Assembly (NCBI RefSeq): GCF_002077695.1
Contig: NZ_MWUE01000022.1
Location: 124,001 to 188,000, forward strand
DNA from: Pantoea latae
GTDB taxonomy: Bacteria; Pseudomonadota; Gammaproteobacteria; Enterobacterales; Enterobacteriaceae
DNA length: 64,000 nucleotides
Reading direction: 5' to 3'
The notes under the pieces are model-generated. The model had not been told where the DNA came from and did no database searches. It saw nothing but the letters and a program-made list of their open reading frames with translations. Made by a program: the position numbers and the translations under genes. Positions 47,948 to 58,021 of this stretch are shown here, piece after piece (within the stretch, counting starts at the first letter, position 1; each line of letters begins with the position of its first letter).

Positions 47948-48024
47948 TGGTCGGCACGAGAGGATTTGAACCTCCGACCCCTGACACCCCATGACAGTGC
48001 GCTACCAGGCTGCGCTACGTGCCG
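47948..48024 (-). tRNA. proL: tRNA-Pro(GGG)
   Basis: The 77-base minus-strand gene folds as a cloverleaf: acceptor CGGCACG/CGTGCCG, D-arm around GCGCAGCCTGGTAGCGC, anticodon loop ATGGGGT giving anticodon GGG, T-arm GGAGGTTCAAATCC and encoded CCA end. It is nearly identical to E. coli proL. The anticodon stem carries one compensatory change (CTGTC/GTCAG). It sits just downstream of yejM, as in E. coli. Confidence 0.96.
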
Positions 48025-48037
48025 AACAGTGGGGCTT

Positions 48038-48065
48038 AGTCTACTGTTTCTCTGGCGGAATGCAA
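48038..48065 (-). promoter_or_regulatory. tRNA-Pro promoter with GC-rich discriminator
   Basis: On the minus strand TTGCAT (48060-48065), a 16 bp gap and TAGACT (48038-48043) precede the tRNA. The segment after the -10 (AAGCCCC) is GC-rich, as in stringently controlled stable-RNA promoters. Confidence 0.75.
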
Positions 48066-48095
48066 GCAGCAGCCGTCTAACTGCCTCATAAATAA

Positions 48096-49850
48096 TCAGT
48101 TAGCGATAAAACGCTTCTCTTCCGTCAGCACCTGCAGCAACAGCGCCAGCTGCGGCTTATGATCCTTCAGGGCGTTGCCCTGCGCGTCATAGGCGCGATA
48201 GCTGCCGTTATTGTTGAGCACCAGCGTTACCTGCGGCGTGGTCACCACCAGACGGTTATCCTCGCTGCTGGCGACCCAGTCGTGCCGACGCTGCGCGGCG
48301 AACAGATCTTCCCCCTGCGAATAGTTCACCGGGCTGGTGCGCACGTGCAGCAGACGCTGCATCAGCGTCGCCATCACATCCTGATGGTCGGTCAGGCGGT
48401 CGATGGTCTGCGCCGGCGTATCTGGCCAGTGGATCACCAGCGGTACCTGCAGGTTGGCGCGGTTGCCCACGCTGCCGAGGTTGCCGTCCAGCGCAAGGCC
48501 CTGCTGCGCGGTGATCACCACCACGGTGTTTTTCAGCAGATCGCGCTGTTCCAGCGTGGCGAGCGCGTTGTGGATCTGCTCGTCGATCGCCGCCGCCTGG
48601 CGCAGATAGCTGCGCTGACGCGTTTTCGCCGTTGTGCCGCTGAGATCCGCGCCGTCCAGCGCCAGCCAGGAGAACCACGGATTGCCGTCGCCTTTCTGGC
48701 CGTTCAGCCAGCTCTGCCACTGGGCGACCGTGCTGGCGTTAGGCTGGCTGTCGGTGGCGGGCAGGGTGTAATCGGTCAGCAGCGCCTGGCGATAGAGCGG
48801 CTGGTTAAAGCCCTCCGACGAGAACAGCCCGAACTGATAGCCCTGCGCGCTTAAAGCGCCCAGCAGCGCCGACGGCATGCGCGCCGCCAGCACGCCGTCC
48901 ATATAGCTGGCGGAAATGCCGTAGAACAGGCCGAAAAGCCCTTTTTCCGGGATGTCGCCCGCGCTGTAGTGCTGGGTAAAGCGCAGGTTATCGCGGGCGA
49001 ACTGATTAAGCTGCGGCAGGCTTTTTGCCATATCGCCGCCGTTCAGCCCTTTTACGGTGATCACCAGCAGATTATTGCGCGTGCCGCCGTCGCGGAAGCT
49101 AATGTCGCTAAGCGGATACTGCACCGACACCGCCTCAGGATCGCCCTGCTGGATCAGGCGCTGCTGATAGGCCTGCGCGTCCAGCAGACCGTGGCGCTCC
49201 AGGAAGCGGCGCGCGGTCATCGGATAGGAGAGCGGCAGATTAGCGCGCTGCATGGTGATCGGGCGATAGAAGTTGGCGTCGGCCCAGATATAGAGCAGAT
49301 GGCTGGCGAAGAAGGCGCAGATAAACAGCGCCGCCAGCGGCTTGCCGAACGAGCGCCGGTTCAGACTGCGCAGCTTCTGCCAGCTCCAGGTGGCGAACAG
49401 CATCTCCACCAGGAAAATCAGCGGCACGCTGATAAACATCAGCTGCCAGTCGCGCGCCATCTCGCTCTGGTCGGGGTTGACCACCAGCTCCCACACCACC
49501 GGATTGAGGTGGAGATGGAAGCGGTTGAACACCGCGCTGTCCACCATAATCAGCGTCAGGCCGACGGTGGCGATAATCGCCGACAGCACGCGCAGCAGCC
49601 GCTGCGACATCACCACAAAGGTGAGCGGGAAAATCGCCAGCAGATAGACGGCGAAAACAATAAAGCTGAAGTGGCCAATCCAGCTGCTGAAGGCGTAAAC
49701 GCGCCCGGCGAGCGACGCAGGCCAGTCGGCGACCAACAGATAGCGGCTGCCTAAAATCAACGCGAAGAGAATATTAAACAGAGCAAACCAGTGCCCCCAG
49801 CTGATCATCTGGGAGACTTTTTCGCGGTAGCGCTGCCGGTTGGTTACCAT
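48096..49850 (-). CDS. yejM: LPS-regulating inner-membrane protein YejM (PbgA/LapC)
   Basis: YejM senses periplasmic-leaflet lipopolysaccharide and, through LapB/FtsH, controls LpxC stability. The 584 residues (586 in E. coli) have five membrane helices in the first ~190 residues, a linker with the basic segment KLRSLNRRSFGKP, and a periplasmic alkaline-phosphatase-superfamily domain (about 245-584). The domain lacks the metal-ligand set of active sulfatases, as in the family: LLVITVKGLNGGDMAKSLP replaces the usual nucleophile region. It follows yejL by 22 bases as an operon. MepS (63792-64000) is another envelope-homeostasis factor in this window. Confidence 0.97.
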   Translation of the reverse strand: MVTNRQRYREKVSQMISWGHWFALFNILFALILGSRYLLVADWPASLAGRVYAFSSWIGHFSFIVFAVYLLAIFPLTFVVMSQRLLRVLSAIIATVGLTLIMVDSAVFNRFHLHLNPVVWELVVNPDQSEMARDWQLMFISVPLIFLVEMLFATWSWQKLRSLNRRSFGKPLAALFICAFFASHLLYIWADANFYRPITMQRANLPLSYPMTARRFLERHGLLDAQAYQQRLIQQGDPEAVSVQYPLSDISFRDGGTRNNLLVITVKGLNGGDMAKSLPQLNQFARDNLRFTQHYSAGDIPEKGLFGLFYGISASYMDGVLAARMPSALLGALSAQGYQFGLFSSEGFNQPLYRQALLTDYTLPATDSQPNASTVAQWQSWLNGQKGDGNPWFSWLALDGADLSGTTAKTRQRSYLRQAAAIDEQIHNALATLEQRDLLKNTVVVITAQQGLALDGNLGSVGNRANLQVPLVIHWPDTPAQTIDRLTDHQDVMATLMQRLLHVRTSPVNYSQGEDLFAAQRRHDWVASSEDNRLVVTTPQVTLVLNNNGSYRAYDAQGNALKDHKPQLALLLQVLTEEKRFIAN

Positions 49851-49872
49851 ATTATGCGGTCAAATCAGCTAA

Positions 49873-50100
49873 TTAATGGGCGTTGTCGTCGCGCACGGAG
49901 GCCTGCAGGGCTTCCGCGAAGGAGCGGGCCAGCGAGCGGCGCTGCGCCGGCGCGACGTCGCTGTTGATGACGTTGGTCACCATATTTCCCAGCACCATCA
50001 GGGAAAGGTCGGTCGGTGCGTTGTCTTTCTGCAGCACCTGGGCCAGTTGCGCGAGGAGTTTTTCCACGCGTTCGTCGCTGTAGCGGGATGATTGTGGCAT
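49873..50100 (-). CDS. yejL: DUF1414 protein YejL
   Basis: YejL is a small helical cytoplasmic protein of unknown function, conserved in gammaproteobacteria. The 75 residues begin [20 protein letters not shown], nearly identical to E. coli. It is entirely soluble and mostly alpha-helical, and the family forms dimers. It precedes yejM in the same operon and is divergent from yejK, with a 158 bp spacer holding both promoters. Its persistent link to yejM suggests a related job, which is an inference. Confidence 0.95.
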   Translation of the reverse strand: MPQSSRYSDERVEKLLAQLAQVLQKDNAPTDLSLMVLGNMVTNVINSDVAPAQRRSLARSFAEALQASVRDDNAH

Positions 50101-50258
50101 ATCGTCGACTAATCTCGTTTCAAAAGGCGATATAGTACCGTAACAACAGGGTTTTTACCGCAATTTTATCGAAAGCGCATCGATCGGCTATAGCATGGAG
50201 TTGAAAGCCGATGCGGGCGGTGTTTGAATACGCGCCTGAACCAAAAGGAGAGTCTATC

Positions 50259-51263
50259 ATGAGTCTGGATATCGACCAGATTGCCCTGCACCAGCTAATC
50301 AAACGCGACGAGAACCAGCTTGAGCTGGTGCTGCGCGATACGCTGCTGTCCGCCAACGCCACCGTGGAAGCGATGGTAGAAGAGCTGCACCGCGTCTACA
50401 GCGCCAAAAATAAAGCCTACGGTCTGTTCAACGAAGAGAGCGAACTGGCGGAGGCGCTGCGCAACTGCCGGAAGGGCAACGATGACTTCCTGGCGTTCAG
50501 CCGCGCGGCCACCGGCCGGCTGCGCGACGAGCTGGCGAAATATCCCTTCGCCGAAGGCGGCGTGGTGCTGTTTGTTCACTACCGCTATCTGGCGGTGGAG
50601 TATCTGCTGGTGGCGGTGCTCAACAGCCAGAGCAGCATGCGCGTCAACGAGCAGCTTGATATCAGCAGCACCCACTATCTCGACATCAACCATGCGGATA
50701 TCGTGGCGCGCATCGATCTGACCGAATGGGAGCTGACGCCCGATTCAACCCGCTACCTGACCTTTCTGCGCGGGCGAGTAGGGCGCAAGGTCGCCGATTT
50801 CTTTATGGATTTCCTCGGCGCCAGCGTCGGCCTCGACGCCAAAGCGCAGAACCGCGGCCTGCTGCAGGCGGTGGACGACTACTGCGCGGAGTCAGAACTC
50901 GACAAGAGCGAGCGGCAGAACTATCGCCAGCAGGTCTACAGCTACTGCAACGAGCAGCTGCAGGCGGGCGAGGAGATTGCGCTGGAGGATCTGTCGAAGG
51001 AGCTGCCGCCGCTGGGCGAGAAATCGTTTCAGGCCTTTACCCAGGAGCAGGGCTATGAGCTGGAAGAGCACTTTCCGGCGGATCGCAGCACGCTGCGCCA
51101 GCTGACCAAATTCGCCGGCAGCGGCGGCGGTCTGACGCTGAGCTTTGACGCCATGCTGCTGGGCGAGCGCATCTTCTGGGATCCGGCCACCGACACCCTG
51201 ACCATCAAAGGCACGCCGCCGAACCTGCGCGATCAGCTGCAGCGCCGCACCAGCGGCAAGTAG
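50259..51263 (+). CDS. yejK: Nucleoid-associated protein YejK
   Basis: YejK (NdpA) is a nucleoid-associated protein reported to interact with topoisomerases. The 334 residues start at ATG 50259 ([20 protein letters not shown]) with AAGGAG 11 bases upstream; the 16-codon extension to 50211 is not needed. NA37-family blocks are visible: [20 protein letters not shown] (about 168-187) and [13 protein letters not shown] [19 protein letters not shown]. It is divergent from yejL and convergent with rplY. Confidence 0.96.
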   Translation: MSLDIDQIALHQLIKRDENQLELVLRDTLLSANATVEAMVEELHRVYSAKNKAYGLFNEESELAEALRNCRKGNDDFLAFSRAATGRLRDELAKYPFAEGGVVLFVHYRYLAVEYLLVAVLNSQSSMRVNEQLDISSTHYLDINHADIVARIDLTEWELTPDSTRYLTFLRGRVGRKVADFFMDFLGASVGLDAKAQNRGLLQAVDDYCAESELDKSERQNYRQQVYSYCNEQLQAGEEIALEDLSKELPPLGEKSFQAFTQEQGYELEEHFPADRSTLRQLTKFAGSGGGLTLSFDAMLLGERIFWDPATDTLTIKGTPPNLRDQLQRRTSGK

Positions 51264-51276
51264 CCTTCCGCCGGGC

Positions 51277-51308
51277 AAAAAAAAACGCCGCATATGCGGC
51301 GTTTTTTA
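51277..51308. terminator. yejK/rplY bidirectional terminator
   Basis: AAAAACGCCGC and GCGGCGTTTTT form a near-perfect palindrome around ATAT, with an A run on the left and T run on the right. It lies between two convergent genes and should work on both strands. Confidence 0.93.
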
Positions 51309-51325
51309 TCTCGATTCGCAGGCGA

Positions 51326-51610
51326 TTACGCGCGCACGAAGTCGATGTGGTGCAGTTTTGGCTTGAACGGGTGACGCTGAACAGCCTGCACTTTAACTTT
51401 GGTTTCTTTTCCATCAGCAACAATGGTCAGAACGTCGGTGTAGAAGCCAGGCTTCGCCTGCAGGTTCATCACGTTGTCGTGATCCAGTTCGATAGAAACA
51501 GCGGCTTCATTACCACCATAGATGATGGCCGGGAATTTGTTCGCTGTGCGCAGGCGGCGGCTCGCACCCTTACCCTGCTCTTTACGTACTTCTGCGTTGA
51601 TAGTGAACAT
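51326..51610 (-). CDS. rplY: 50S ribosomal protein L25
   Basis: L25 binds 5S rRNA in the large ribosomal subunit. The 94 residues equal the E. coli length and start [20 protein letters not shown]. The short enteric form lacks the C-terminal CTC domain found in other bacteria. [15 protein letters not shown] and the C-terminal [17 protein letters not shown] are diagnostic. It is a single-gene unit with a strong terminator and its own promoter. Confidence 0.98.
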   Translation of the reverse strand: MFTINAEVRKEQGKGASRRLRTANKFPAIIYGGNEAAVSIELDHDNVMNLQAKPGFYTDVLTIVADGKETKVKVQAVQRHPFKPKLHHIDFVRA

Positions 51611-51727
51611 CGTAATGTCTCTTTAATAATTCCTGCTACAGGCGACCCAGCAGCAGGAGGGTTGTTCAAAGGCTAATGCGAATGCAAAAGCGGGCGGCAG
51701 TATAGCGGTAATGGACGAGACGGGCAA
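51611..51727 (-). promoter_or_regulatory. rplY promoter and leader
   Basis: On the minus strand TTGCCC (51722-51727), a 17 bp spacer and TATACT (51699-51704) form a good promoter, giving a leader of about 80 bases. The leader contains complementary CCTGCTGCTGGG and CCTGTAGCAGG segments that can fold. Autogenous repression by L25 acting at the rplY leader has been described in E. coli and relatives. Confidence 0.7.
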
Positions 51728-51740
51728 ATGATTCCGCCGT

Positions 51741-53495
51741 TTAGCGCAGCTCGTTGGCGCGGCGGAAGCGGCCCTGATAGTCAAACAGCTTCTCGCGCAC
51801 CTGCCAGAACTGCCCTTTGGCGCGCGCCACCACGAAATCGGGATGGCGCAGCAGCGGCTGCAACGCCACCACGTCGGCGGCGGTTTGCCAGCCGAGCGGC
51901 ACGCCAGGCGCGCGCTGATGCGGCCGCATAAACAGCTGCTCGAACGCCTTGCGCTGCGCCGGCGTGCGCAGGCGGAAGCGCTCGTCGACGCTGGTGCCGT
52001 CCTCGTCGAAATAGCTCGCCTTCAGCCATTCGCCTTTGTCGTCGCGGCCGTGAGTCAGCGTCATGCCGCCGCAGCGCAGCACCAGCGCGTCCTTCAGCTT
52101 CAGCGCCGCCTTTAGCATATCGTCAGGATCGACCAGTATCTTGTCGCACTGATGGCAGCGCCGCGCCGCGATATCGTTTTCCGCGCCGCAGTCGGGGCAG
52201 CTCTTAAAGCGGAAGCGAAAATCGCACTGCTCGCGATGGCCTTCGTCATCTTCCAGCACCCCCTGACAGCGACGGCCGAAGTGCTCGATAATCATGCCGT
52301 CCGCGGTGGTTTTGCCCCAGAAGGTGTTGGCGAAGCCGCAGGCGGGACAGAAGACCTGCACCGGCTCATTGTCGCTGGCGCCTTTCGGCGCGCCCACTTC
52401 CGGCGTAAAGAGATCGTGCGGGTTGCCGGCATAGTCGAGGATCAGGCAGCTGCTTTTGCCCGGCGACAGGCGCAGGCCGCGCCCGACGATCTGCTGATAA
52501 AGGCTGACCGACTCGGTGGGGCGCAAAATGGCGATCAGATCGACGTGCGGCGCATCGAAGCCGGTGGTCAGCACCGCGACGTTGACCAGAAACTTCAGCT
52601 GCTGCGCCTTGAACGCGGCGATGGTGGCGTCGCGCTCTTTTGCCGGCGTCTCTGCCGAAATTAGCGCGCTGTTGGCGGGCAGCAGCGACAGGATCTCGCG
52701 TGCGTGCTCCACCGTCGAGGCAAATACCATTACGCCGCGTCGATCTTCGGCGAACTCGACGATCTGGCTGATGATATGCGGCGTTACGCGCTGCTGCTGC
52801 TTCAGCTCGCGGTTAAGATCCGCCTCGCTGAACAGGCCATTAGCCTGTGCCGTCAACCGGCTGAAGTCATACTGCACCACCGGCATATCGAGCCGCTCCG
52901 GCTCTACCAAAAAGCCGTGCTTGATCATATAGCGCAGCGGCAGCTCGTAGATACAGTCGCGGAACAGCGCCTTTTCGTCGCCGCGCACCATGCCGTGGTA
53001 GTGAAAGTGATAGATCCAGCCTTTGCCGAGGCGGAACGGCGTCGCCGTCAGGCCCAGCAGACGCAGCTGCGGATTGTGCTGGCGCAGATGGCTGAAAATC
53101 TGCTGATACTGGCTGTTGTCGTCATCGCTGATGCGATGGCACTCATCGACGATCACCAGCGAAAAGGCGTTGTCGAACTGCGCCAGATTGCGCGCCACCG
53201 ACTGCACGCTGCCGAACACCACCTTGCGCTGACTCTCTTTGCGCTGCAGGCCGGCGGCGAAGATATCCGCCTCCAGACCGTAGGCCTGATATTTGCTGTG
53301 GTTCTGCTCCACCAGCTCTTTGACGTGCGCCAGCACCAGCACGCGTCCGCGCGCCAGTCGCGCCAGCTCGGCGATCACCAGACTTTTACCGGCGCCGGTC
53401 GGCAGCACGATCACCGCCGGTTCGGCGTGACGACGAAAATGGTTGAGGGTCGCGTTGACCGCGTCTTGCTGATAGGGACGTAGAGTAAAAGCCAT
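51741..53495 (-). CDS. radD: SF2 helicase-like DNA repair protein RadD
   Basis: RadD (YejH) is a superfamily-2 ATPase that helps RecA-dependent repair and processing of recombination intermediates. The 584 residues (586 in E. coli) contain Walker [15 protein letters not shown] (about 30-43), DEAD-type box VIVDECHRI, motif [17 protein letters not shown] and motif [15 protein letters not shown]-terminal zinc-binding region has two cysteine clusters, [10 protein letters not shown] and [18 protein letters not shown]. The gene is divergent from rsuA. Confidence 0.97.
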   Translation of the reverse strand: MAFTLRPYQQDAVNATLNHFRRHAEPAVIVLPTGAGKSLVIAELARLARGRVLVLAHVKELVEQNHSKYQAYGLEADIFAAGLQRKESQRKVVFGSVQSVARNLAQFDNAFSLVIVDECHRISDDDNSQYQQIFSHLRQHNPQLRLLGLTATPFRLGKGWIYHFHYHGMVRGDEKALFRDCIYELPLRYMIKHGFLVEPERLDMPVVQYDFSRLTAQANGLFSEADLNRELKQQQRVTPHIISQIVEFAEDRRGVMVFASTVEHAREILSLLPANSALISAETPAKERDATIAAFKAQQLKFLVNVAVLTTGFDAPHVDLIAILRPTESVSLYQQIVGRGLRLSPGKSSCLILDYAGNPHDLFTPEVGAPKGASDNEPVQVFCPACGFANTFWGKTTADGMIIEHFGRRCQGVLEDDEGHREQCDFRFRFKSCPDCGAENDIAARRCHQCDKILVDPDDMLKAALKLKDALVLRCGGMTLTHGRDDKGEWLKASYFDEDGTSVDERFRLRTPAQRKAFEQLFMRPHQRAPGVPLGWQTAADVVALQPLLRHPDFVVARAKGQFWQVREKLFDYQGRFRRANELR

Positions 53496-53659
53496 GCTCG
53501 ATCACTTTTGCGAAACCGGGCGAGATTATGCCATGAAAATGGATGAAACGCAGGAACGGCTCTGTGCGGCAGCCTCGGTTCGGGCTATACTTCCCGCACT
53601 TTTTCAACGGGTAAAACCCCGTTTCAGTTTCCCTCCGCAGTAACAGGCAAAGCGAATTC

Positions 53660-54379
53660 ATGCGACTCGACAAATTCATCTCTCAGCAACTGGAAGTCAG
53701 CCGGGCTATCGCCGGCCGTGAAATCCGGGGGCAAAAAGTCACCGTTAATGGCGAAGTGGTGCGCGACACCGCCTTCAAAATTCTGCCCGAGCATGAGGTA
53801 GAGTATGACGGCAACCCGCTGCAGCTGCAGGTAGGGCCGCGCTACTTTATGCTGAACAAGCCGCAGGGCTATGTCTGCTCCACCGACGATCCCGATCACC
53901 CGACCATCCTCTACTTTATCGAAGAGCCGACCGCGTGGAAGCTGCACGCCGCAGGCCGTCTCGATATCGACACCACCGGCCTGGTGCTGCTGACCGACGA
54001 CGGCCAGTGGTCGCACCGGATTACCTCGCCGCGTCATCACTGCGAGAAAACCTATCGCGTCACGCTGGAGCATCCCGTGGCCGCCGATGTGGCGCAGCAG
54101 TTCGCCGACGGCATTCAGCTGCACGGCGAAAAATCGCTGACGCAGCCGGCGCAAATGGAGGAGATTACCCCGACCGAGGTGCTGCTGACCCTCAGCGAAG
54201 GGCGCTATCACCAGGTGAAGCGCATGTTCGCCGCCGTCGGCAACCGCGTGATCGCGCTACATCGCGAGCGTATCGGCGGCATCGTGCTGGATGAGGATCT
54301 GGAGCCGGGCGAGTATCGTCCGCTGACGGAAGATGAAATTAACAGCGTCGGCCTGCCCGACGAGTTAAAGCAGAAATAG
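53660..54379 (+). CDS. rsuA: 16S rRNA pseudouridine(516) synthase RsuA
   Basis: RsuA makes pseudouridine at position 516 of 16S rRNA during 30S assembly. The 239 residues (231 in E. coli) have an N-terminal S4-like RNA-binding domain (about 1-58, [20 protein letters not shown]). The catalytic aspartate is in [19 protein letters not shown] (about residue 102), and the motif [18 protein letters not shown] follows. The C-terminal tail [12 protein letters not shown] extends the usual end. bcr begins 10 bases after the stop, so the two are probably cotranscribed. Confidence 0.97.
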   Translation: MRLDKFISQQLEVSRAIAGREIRGQKVTVNGEVVRDTAFKILPEHEVEYDGNPLQLQVGPRYFMLNKPQGYVCSTDDPDHPTILYFIEEPTAWKLHAAGRLDIDTTGLVLLTDDGQWSHRITSPRHHCEKTYRVTLEHPVAADVAQQFADGIQLHGEKSLTQPAQMEEITPTEVLLTLSEGRYHQVKRMFAAVGNRVIALHRERIGGIVLDEDLEPGEYRPLTEDEINSVGLPDELKQK

Positions 54380-54389
54380 CGGAGCGGCC

Positions 54390-55586
54390 GTGCGCAAGGA
54401 CAAAAATTCAGCTGCAGGACTGGTGGTGATTCTGGGGTTGCTGGCGATGCTGATGCCGCTCTCCATTGATATGTATCTGCCCGCGATGCCGCAGATCGCC
54501 CGCGAATTCGGCGTGGCGGCGGGCAGCGTGCAGATGACGCTCAACCTCTATATCCTGGGATTCGCCATCGGCCAGCTGGTGTATGGCCCGCTGGCGGACA
54601 GCTACGGCCGTAAGCCGGTGATTGTGCTCGGCACGCTGATTTTCGCCTGTGCGGCGGCGGCCTGCGCGCTGTCGCAGTCTATCGATCAACTGATCCTGAT
54701 GCGTTTTCTGCACGGCCTCTCCGCCGCGGCGGCCAGCGTGGTGATTAACGCGCTGATGCGCGACAGCTACTCGAAAGAGGATTTCTCGCGCATGATGTCG
54801 TTCGTCATGCTGATCACCACCATCGCGCCGCTGCTGGCGCCGATTATCGGCGGCTGGCTGCTGCTGGCGTGGGACTGGCACGCCATTTTCTGGACGCTGT
54901 CGATCGCTGCGCTGATCACCACGGTGATGGTGATGACCCAGATCCGCGAGACGCTCAGGCCAGAGCAGCGCCAGCGTTTTCACCTGCGCACCATGCTGGG
55001 CAACTTCGTCACGCTGTTTCGCCACAAGCGCGCCTTCAGCTATATGCTGGCGAGCGGCTTCTCCTTTGCCGGGCTGTTTACCTTTCTCAACGCCGGCCCG
55101 TTCGTCTATATCGAGGTCAATCACGTTTCGCCGCAGAACTTCGGCTACTACTTTGCGCTGAACGTGGTGTTTCTGTTTGTGATGACGCTGATTAACAGCC
55201 GCGCCGTGCGTCGCTTTGGTCCGCTGGCGATGTTCCGCGCGGGGCTGGTGATCCAGTTCGCGATGGGCGTCTGGCTGCTGGCGGTGAGCGCGCTGCATAT
55301 GGGGTTTATTCCGCTGGTGCTCGGCATCGCGATGTTTATCGGCTGCGTCTCGATGGTCTCCTCCAACGCCATGGCGGTGATCCTCGATGAGTTTCCCCAT
55401 ATGGCAGGCACCGCCTCGTCGCTGGCGGGCACGCTGCGTTTTGGCGTGGGCGCGCTGGTGGGCGCGCTGCTGTCGACCGCCAGCTTCAACAGCGCCTGGC
55501 CGATGGTCGGCACCATTGCGGCCTGCGCCACCTGTTCCATCCTTTTCTTTATCTACGCCTCGCGTCCCCGCGCGATCAAAGGCTAA
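54390..55586 (+). CDS. bcr: Bcr/CflA-family multidrug MFS exporter
   Basis: Bcr is a 12-helix drug:proton antiporter linked in E. coli to bicyclomycin and sulfonamide resistance and to dipeptide (Cys-containing) export. The 398 residues start at GTG 54390 with GGAGCGG upstream. The N-terminal [20 protein letters not shown] and the Bcr/CflA motif [15 protein letters not shown] are conserved, as is the [10 protein letters not shown] inter-helix loop 2-3. The locus is the same as in E. coli (rsuA-bcr). The ending [11 protein letters not shown] is followed by structured repeat copy 2, starting 38 bases after the stop. Confidence 0.95.
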   Translation: MRKDKNSAAGLVVILGLLAMLMPLSIDMYLPAMPQIAREFGVAAGSVQMTLNLYILGFAIGQLVYGPLADSYGRKPVIVLGTLIFACAAAACALSQSIDQLILMRFLHGLSAAAASVVINALMRDSYSKEDFSRMMSFVMLITTIAPLLAPIIGGWLLLAWDWHAIFWTLSIAALITTVMVMTQIRETLRPEQRQRFHLRTMLGNFVTLFRHKRAFSYMLASGFSFAGLFTFLNAGPFVYIEVNHVSPQNFGYYFALNVVFLFVMTLINSRAVRRFGPLAMFRAGLVIQFAMGVWLLAVSALHMGFIPLVLGIAMFIGCVSMVSSNAMAVILDEFPHMAGTASSLAGTLRFGVGALVGALLSTASFNSAWPMVGTIAACATCSILFFIYASRPRAIKG

Positions 55587-55624
55587 CCCGGTCGTTCTTT
55601 AAGGCAGCTGACAAAGCCAGAAAA

Positions 55625-55809
55625 GCAGGGTGGCATGGTCCGAAGAGCAAAGCGTACCGCGCCATGGACAAAAGCGCCGGGAGTGCTTTTGAACAACGCG
55701 CAGCGTTGGCCCGGTAACGGGCGCACCTCAGGGATGAGGTGCGTATTTGCGCGGGCCGAGCGCGCATGGATGCCTTGAGCGACTTTGCGATCGGACTATG
55801 TCACCCTGC
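55625..55809 (-). repeat. Structured interspersed repeat, copy 2
   Basis: The reverse-strand sequence of this 185 bp element matches the core of 23809-23998. Shared blocks include GGCATCCATGC, GCTCGGCCCGCGC, TACGCACCTCATCCCTGAGG and CCCGTTACCGGGCCAACGC. Its outer arms GCAGGGTGGCATGGTCCGA (55625-55643) and 55791-55809 are inverted repeats at 17 of 19 positions, but unlike the arms of copy 1. The hairpin CAAAAGC/GCTTTTG replaces CAAAAACGC/GCGTTTTTG, with one compensatory A-T to G-C pair. It lies downstream of bcr, reading against it. Confidence 0.9.
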
Positions 55810-56113
55810 GTCGGCGCCGCTGCAAAAATCCCTTTTCCGCTTCGTTCCACTGTACCCAGCCTCATATGTTTCTTAGTTGTGAATATTAATGATTAAGAAA
55901 GTAACGAGATTGCGTCTAAACTGATTGTTAACTGGCGATGAACGCGGTACTAATAGGCCAAAATGCGAGCTGAATCGCAAATAACAATCTTTCCACGGGT
56001 TGTATGTGGGGAAACAGAAGAGCAGGCCTTGACGTTTGTTTCTGCCGTTGAGCAGCAACAGTAAGGGTCGTCTGTCGTAACTGACGTTAATCGCTCTGGG
56101 GATAACATTAATT
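55810..56113 (+). other. Spacer between repeat copy 2 and yejG
   Basis: About 300 bp without a convincing gene; the minus-strand frame at 55873-56130 has no family resemblance. The AT-rich part (55870-55990) probably contains the yejG promoter, but I could not pick a clear one. Confidence 0.5.
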
Positions 56114-56434
56114 ATGCTGCAACTATCCATTGTGCATCGCCTGCCGCAGCGCTATCGCTGGGCCAGCGAGCTACACAGCGCCATCCTGGCGGAAGAGGGC
56201 GTCGCTGATGAGCAGGATCTGATCGCGCTGCGCCTGATCAGCCATGACGGACATCCCGGCTGGGAAATTATGCATCAGCTGCAGGATGCGCTGGCGTCAA
56301 TTCAGGTCGAGTGCAAAGTGGCGGAGTGCGAAGGCTCGCCCTGTCTCTTTATTCTGCGCAGCGACGAGAGCGCCACCAGCTGCTGCCTGAAAAATCAGGG
56401 CGTGGCGATCGCGGAAACCTTTACCGGCCACTGA
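56114..56434 (+). CDS. yejG: Conserved protein YejG
   Basis: YejG is a small enteric protein of poorly known function that has been linked to aminoglycoside tolerance. The 106 residues (114 in E. coli) align end to end: LQLSIVHRLPQRYRWASELH at the N-terminus, LIALRLISHDGHPGWEIMHQ in the middle and the cysteine-containing segment VECKVAECEGSPCLFILRSD, followed by [13 protein letters not shown]. It is a single gene. Its 3' end overlaps the 3' end of yejF on the other strand by 14 bases. Confidence 0.93.
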   Translation: MLQLSIVHRLPQRYRWASELHSAILAEEGVADEQDLIALRLISHDGHPGWEIMHQLQDALASIQVECKVAECEGSPCLFILRSDESATSCCLKNQGVAIAETFTGH

Positions 56435-58019
56435 GCTGCGCCGACGCCAGCAGCTCGCGCGTATAGGCGGCGGCTGGCGCGCTGAACACCGTCTCGCAGT
56501 CGCCTTGCTCCACCACTTCGCCCTCGCGCAGCACCACTAGCTGATGGCACAAGGCGCGCACCACCTGTAAATCGTGGCTGATAAACAGATAGGAGAGCTG
56601 ATGCTGCTGCTGAAGCCCCTTCAGCAGCAGCAGGATTTGCTGCTGCACCGAGCGGTCCAGCGACGAGGTCGGCTCATCCAGCACCATCAGCTGCGGCTCC
56701 AGCACCAGCGCGCGGGCAATGGCGATACGCTGCCGCTGCCCGCCGGAAAATTCCGCCGCATAGCGATGGCGGCTCTCTGCCTCTAACCCCACTTCCTCCA
56801 TGGTGGCGATCACGCGCGCCTCCTGCTGCTGCGCGTCGAGATCGGGCCGATGCACCGCCAGCCCCTCGGCGATAATCTGCAGCACCGTCATACGCGGATT
56901 CAGCGAAGAGTTGGGATCCTGAAACACCACCTGAATGCGGCGGCGCAGCGGCAGCAGCGCCTTGCGCGTCAGCTGGTGCAGCGGCTGGCCGTCGAACCAG
57001 ATCTCTCCCTGCGCGGCAAGCAGCCGCAGCAGCGCCAGGCCGGTGGTGCTTTTGCCGGAGCCCGATTCGCCCACCAGCCCGAGGCTTTCACCGCGCCGCA
57101 GCGAGAAGCTGAGGTTGTGAACGGCAACTTTTTCCGCCACCTGTCGTTTGAGAAAGCCGCGCCGCACCGGGAAGCCGACGCGCAGGTTGCGCACCTCTAA
57201 CAGCGTGGGCGCATCGGCGCGCAGCGGCACCGCACGGCCCTCCGGCTCCGCCGCCAGCAGCTGCTGCGTATAGGGATGCTGCGGCTGGCTGAACAGCGCG
57301 CGGCAGGCGTTGCGCTCAACGATTTTGCCCTGACGCATCACGCTGACGCTGTCCGCCAGCTGCCGCACGATGCCTAAATCGTGGGTGATAAACAGCATGC
57401 CCATATTGTGTTCGCGCTGCAGGTCGCGCAGCAGCCGCAGGATCTGCGCCTGCACGGTGACGTCAAGGGCGGTGGTCGGCTCATCGGCGATCAGCAGCGC
57501 AGGCTCGGTCAGCAGCGCCATGGCGATCATCACGCGCTGGCGCTCGCCGCCGGAGAGCTGATGGGGGAAATCGTTCAGTCGCGCGGCGGCGCGGCGGATG
57601 CCGACCCGATCGAGCGCGCTGAGGATCTCGCCGCGTGCCGCTTCGCGCCGCATGCCGCGATGCAGAGAGAGCACCTCGTAAAGCTGCTTCTCAATAGTGT
57701 GCAGCGGATTAAGGGAGACCATCGGCTCCTGAAAGATCATCGCTATCTGGTTGCCGCGCAGGCCGCGCAGCCTGCGTTCGCCGACGCGCAGCAGATCCTC
57801 GCCGTTAAACAGGATCTGGCCGCCCGTATAGCGCGCCGGCGGCGTAGGCAGCAGCTGCATCACCGCCAGCGCGGTGACGCTTTTACCGGATCCCGACTCG
57901 CCCACCAGCGCCAGGGTTTCACCGGCGTCGACGCGCAGAGAGACCCCGTCAACCACGTTGCGCGTTGCGCCGCCGCGCGCAAAGGCGACGGAAAGGTCTT
58001 CAATAGCAAGCAGCGACAT
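56421..58019 (-). CDS. yejF: Peptide/microcin C ABC importer ATPase YejF
   Basis: YejF supplies both ATPase domains of the YejABEF importer, which takes up oligopeptides and the peptide-nucleotide antibiotic microcin C. The start ATG 58019 ([17 protein letters not shown]) gives 532 residues (529 in E. coli). Each half has its own ATP site: [18 protein letters not shown] near 40 with [17 protein letters not shown], and [18 protein letters not shown] near 330 with [17 protein letters not shown]. The upstream frame extension to 58127 runs into yejE. It starts 2 bases after the yejE stop. Confidence 0.97.
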   Translation of the reverse strand: MSLLAIEDLSVAFARGGATRNVVDGVSLRVDAGETLALVGESGSGKSVTALAVMQLLPTPPARYTGGQILFNGEDLLRVGERRLRGLRGNQIAMIFQEPMVSLNPLHTIEKQLYEVLSLHRGMRREAARGEILSALDRVGIRRAAARLNDFPHQLSGGERQRVMIAMALLTEPALLIADEPTTALDVTVQAQILRLLRDLQREHNMGMLFITHDLGIVRQLADSVSVMRQGKIVERNACRALFSQPQHPYTQQLLAAEPEGRAVPLRADAPTLLEVRNLRVGFPVRRGFLKRQVAEKVAVHNLSFSLRRGESLGLVGESGSGKSTTGLALLRLLAAQGEIWFDGQPLHQLTRKALLPLRRRIQVVFQDPNSSLNPRMTVLQIIAEGLAVHRPDLDAQQQEARVIATMEEVGLEAESRHRYAAEFSGGQRQRIAIARALVLEPQLMVLDEPTSSLDRSVQQQILLLLKGLQQQHQLSYLFISHDLQVVRALCHQLVVLREGEVVEQGDCETVFSAPAAAYTRELLASAQLSGR

Positions 58020-58021
58020 GG

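Noticed and set aside
55873..56130. 85-codon minus-strand frame upstream of yejG
   Set aside because: No family resemblance, and it occupies the likely yejG promoter.
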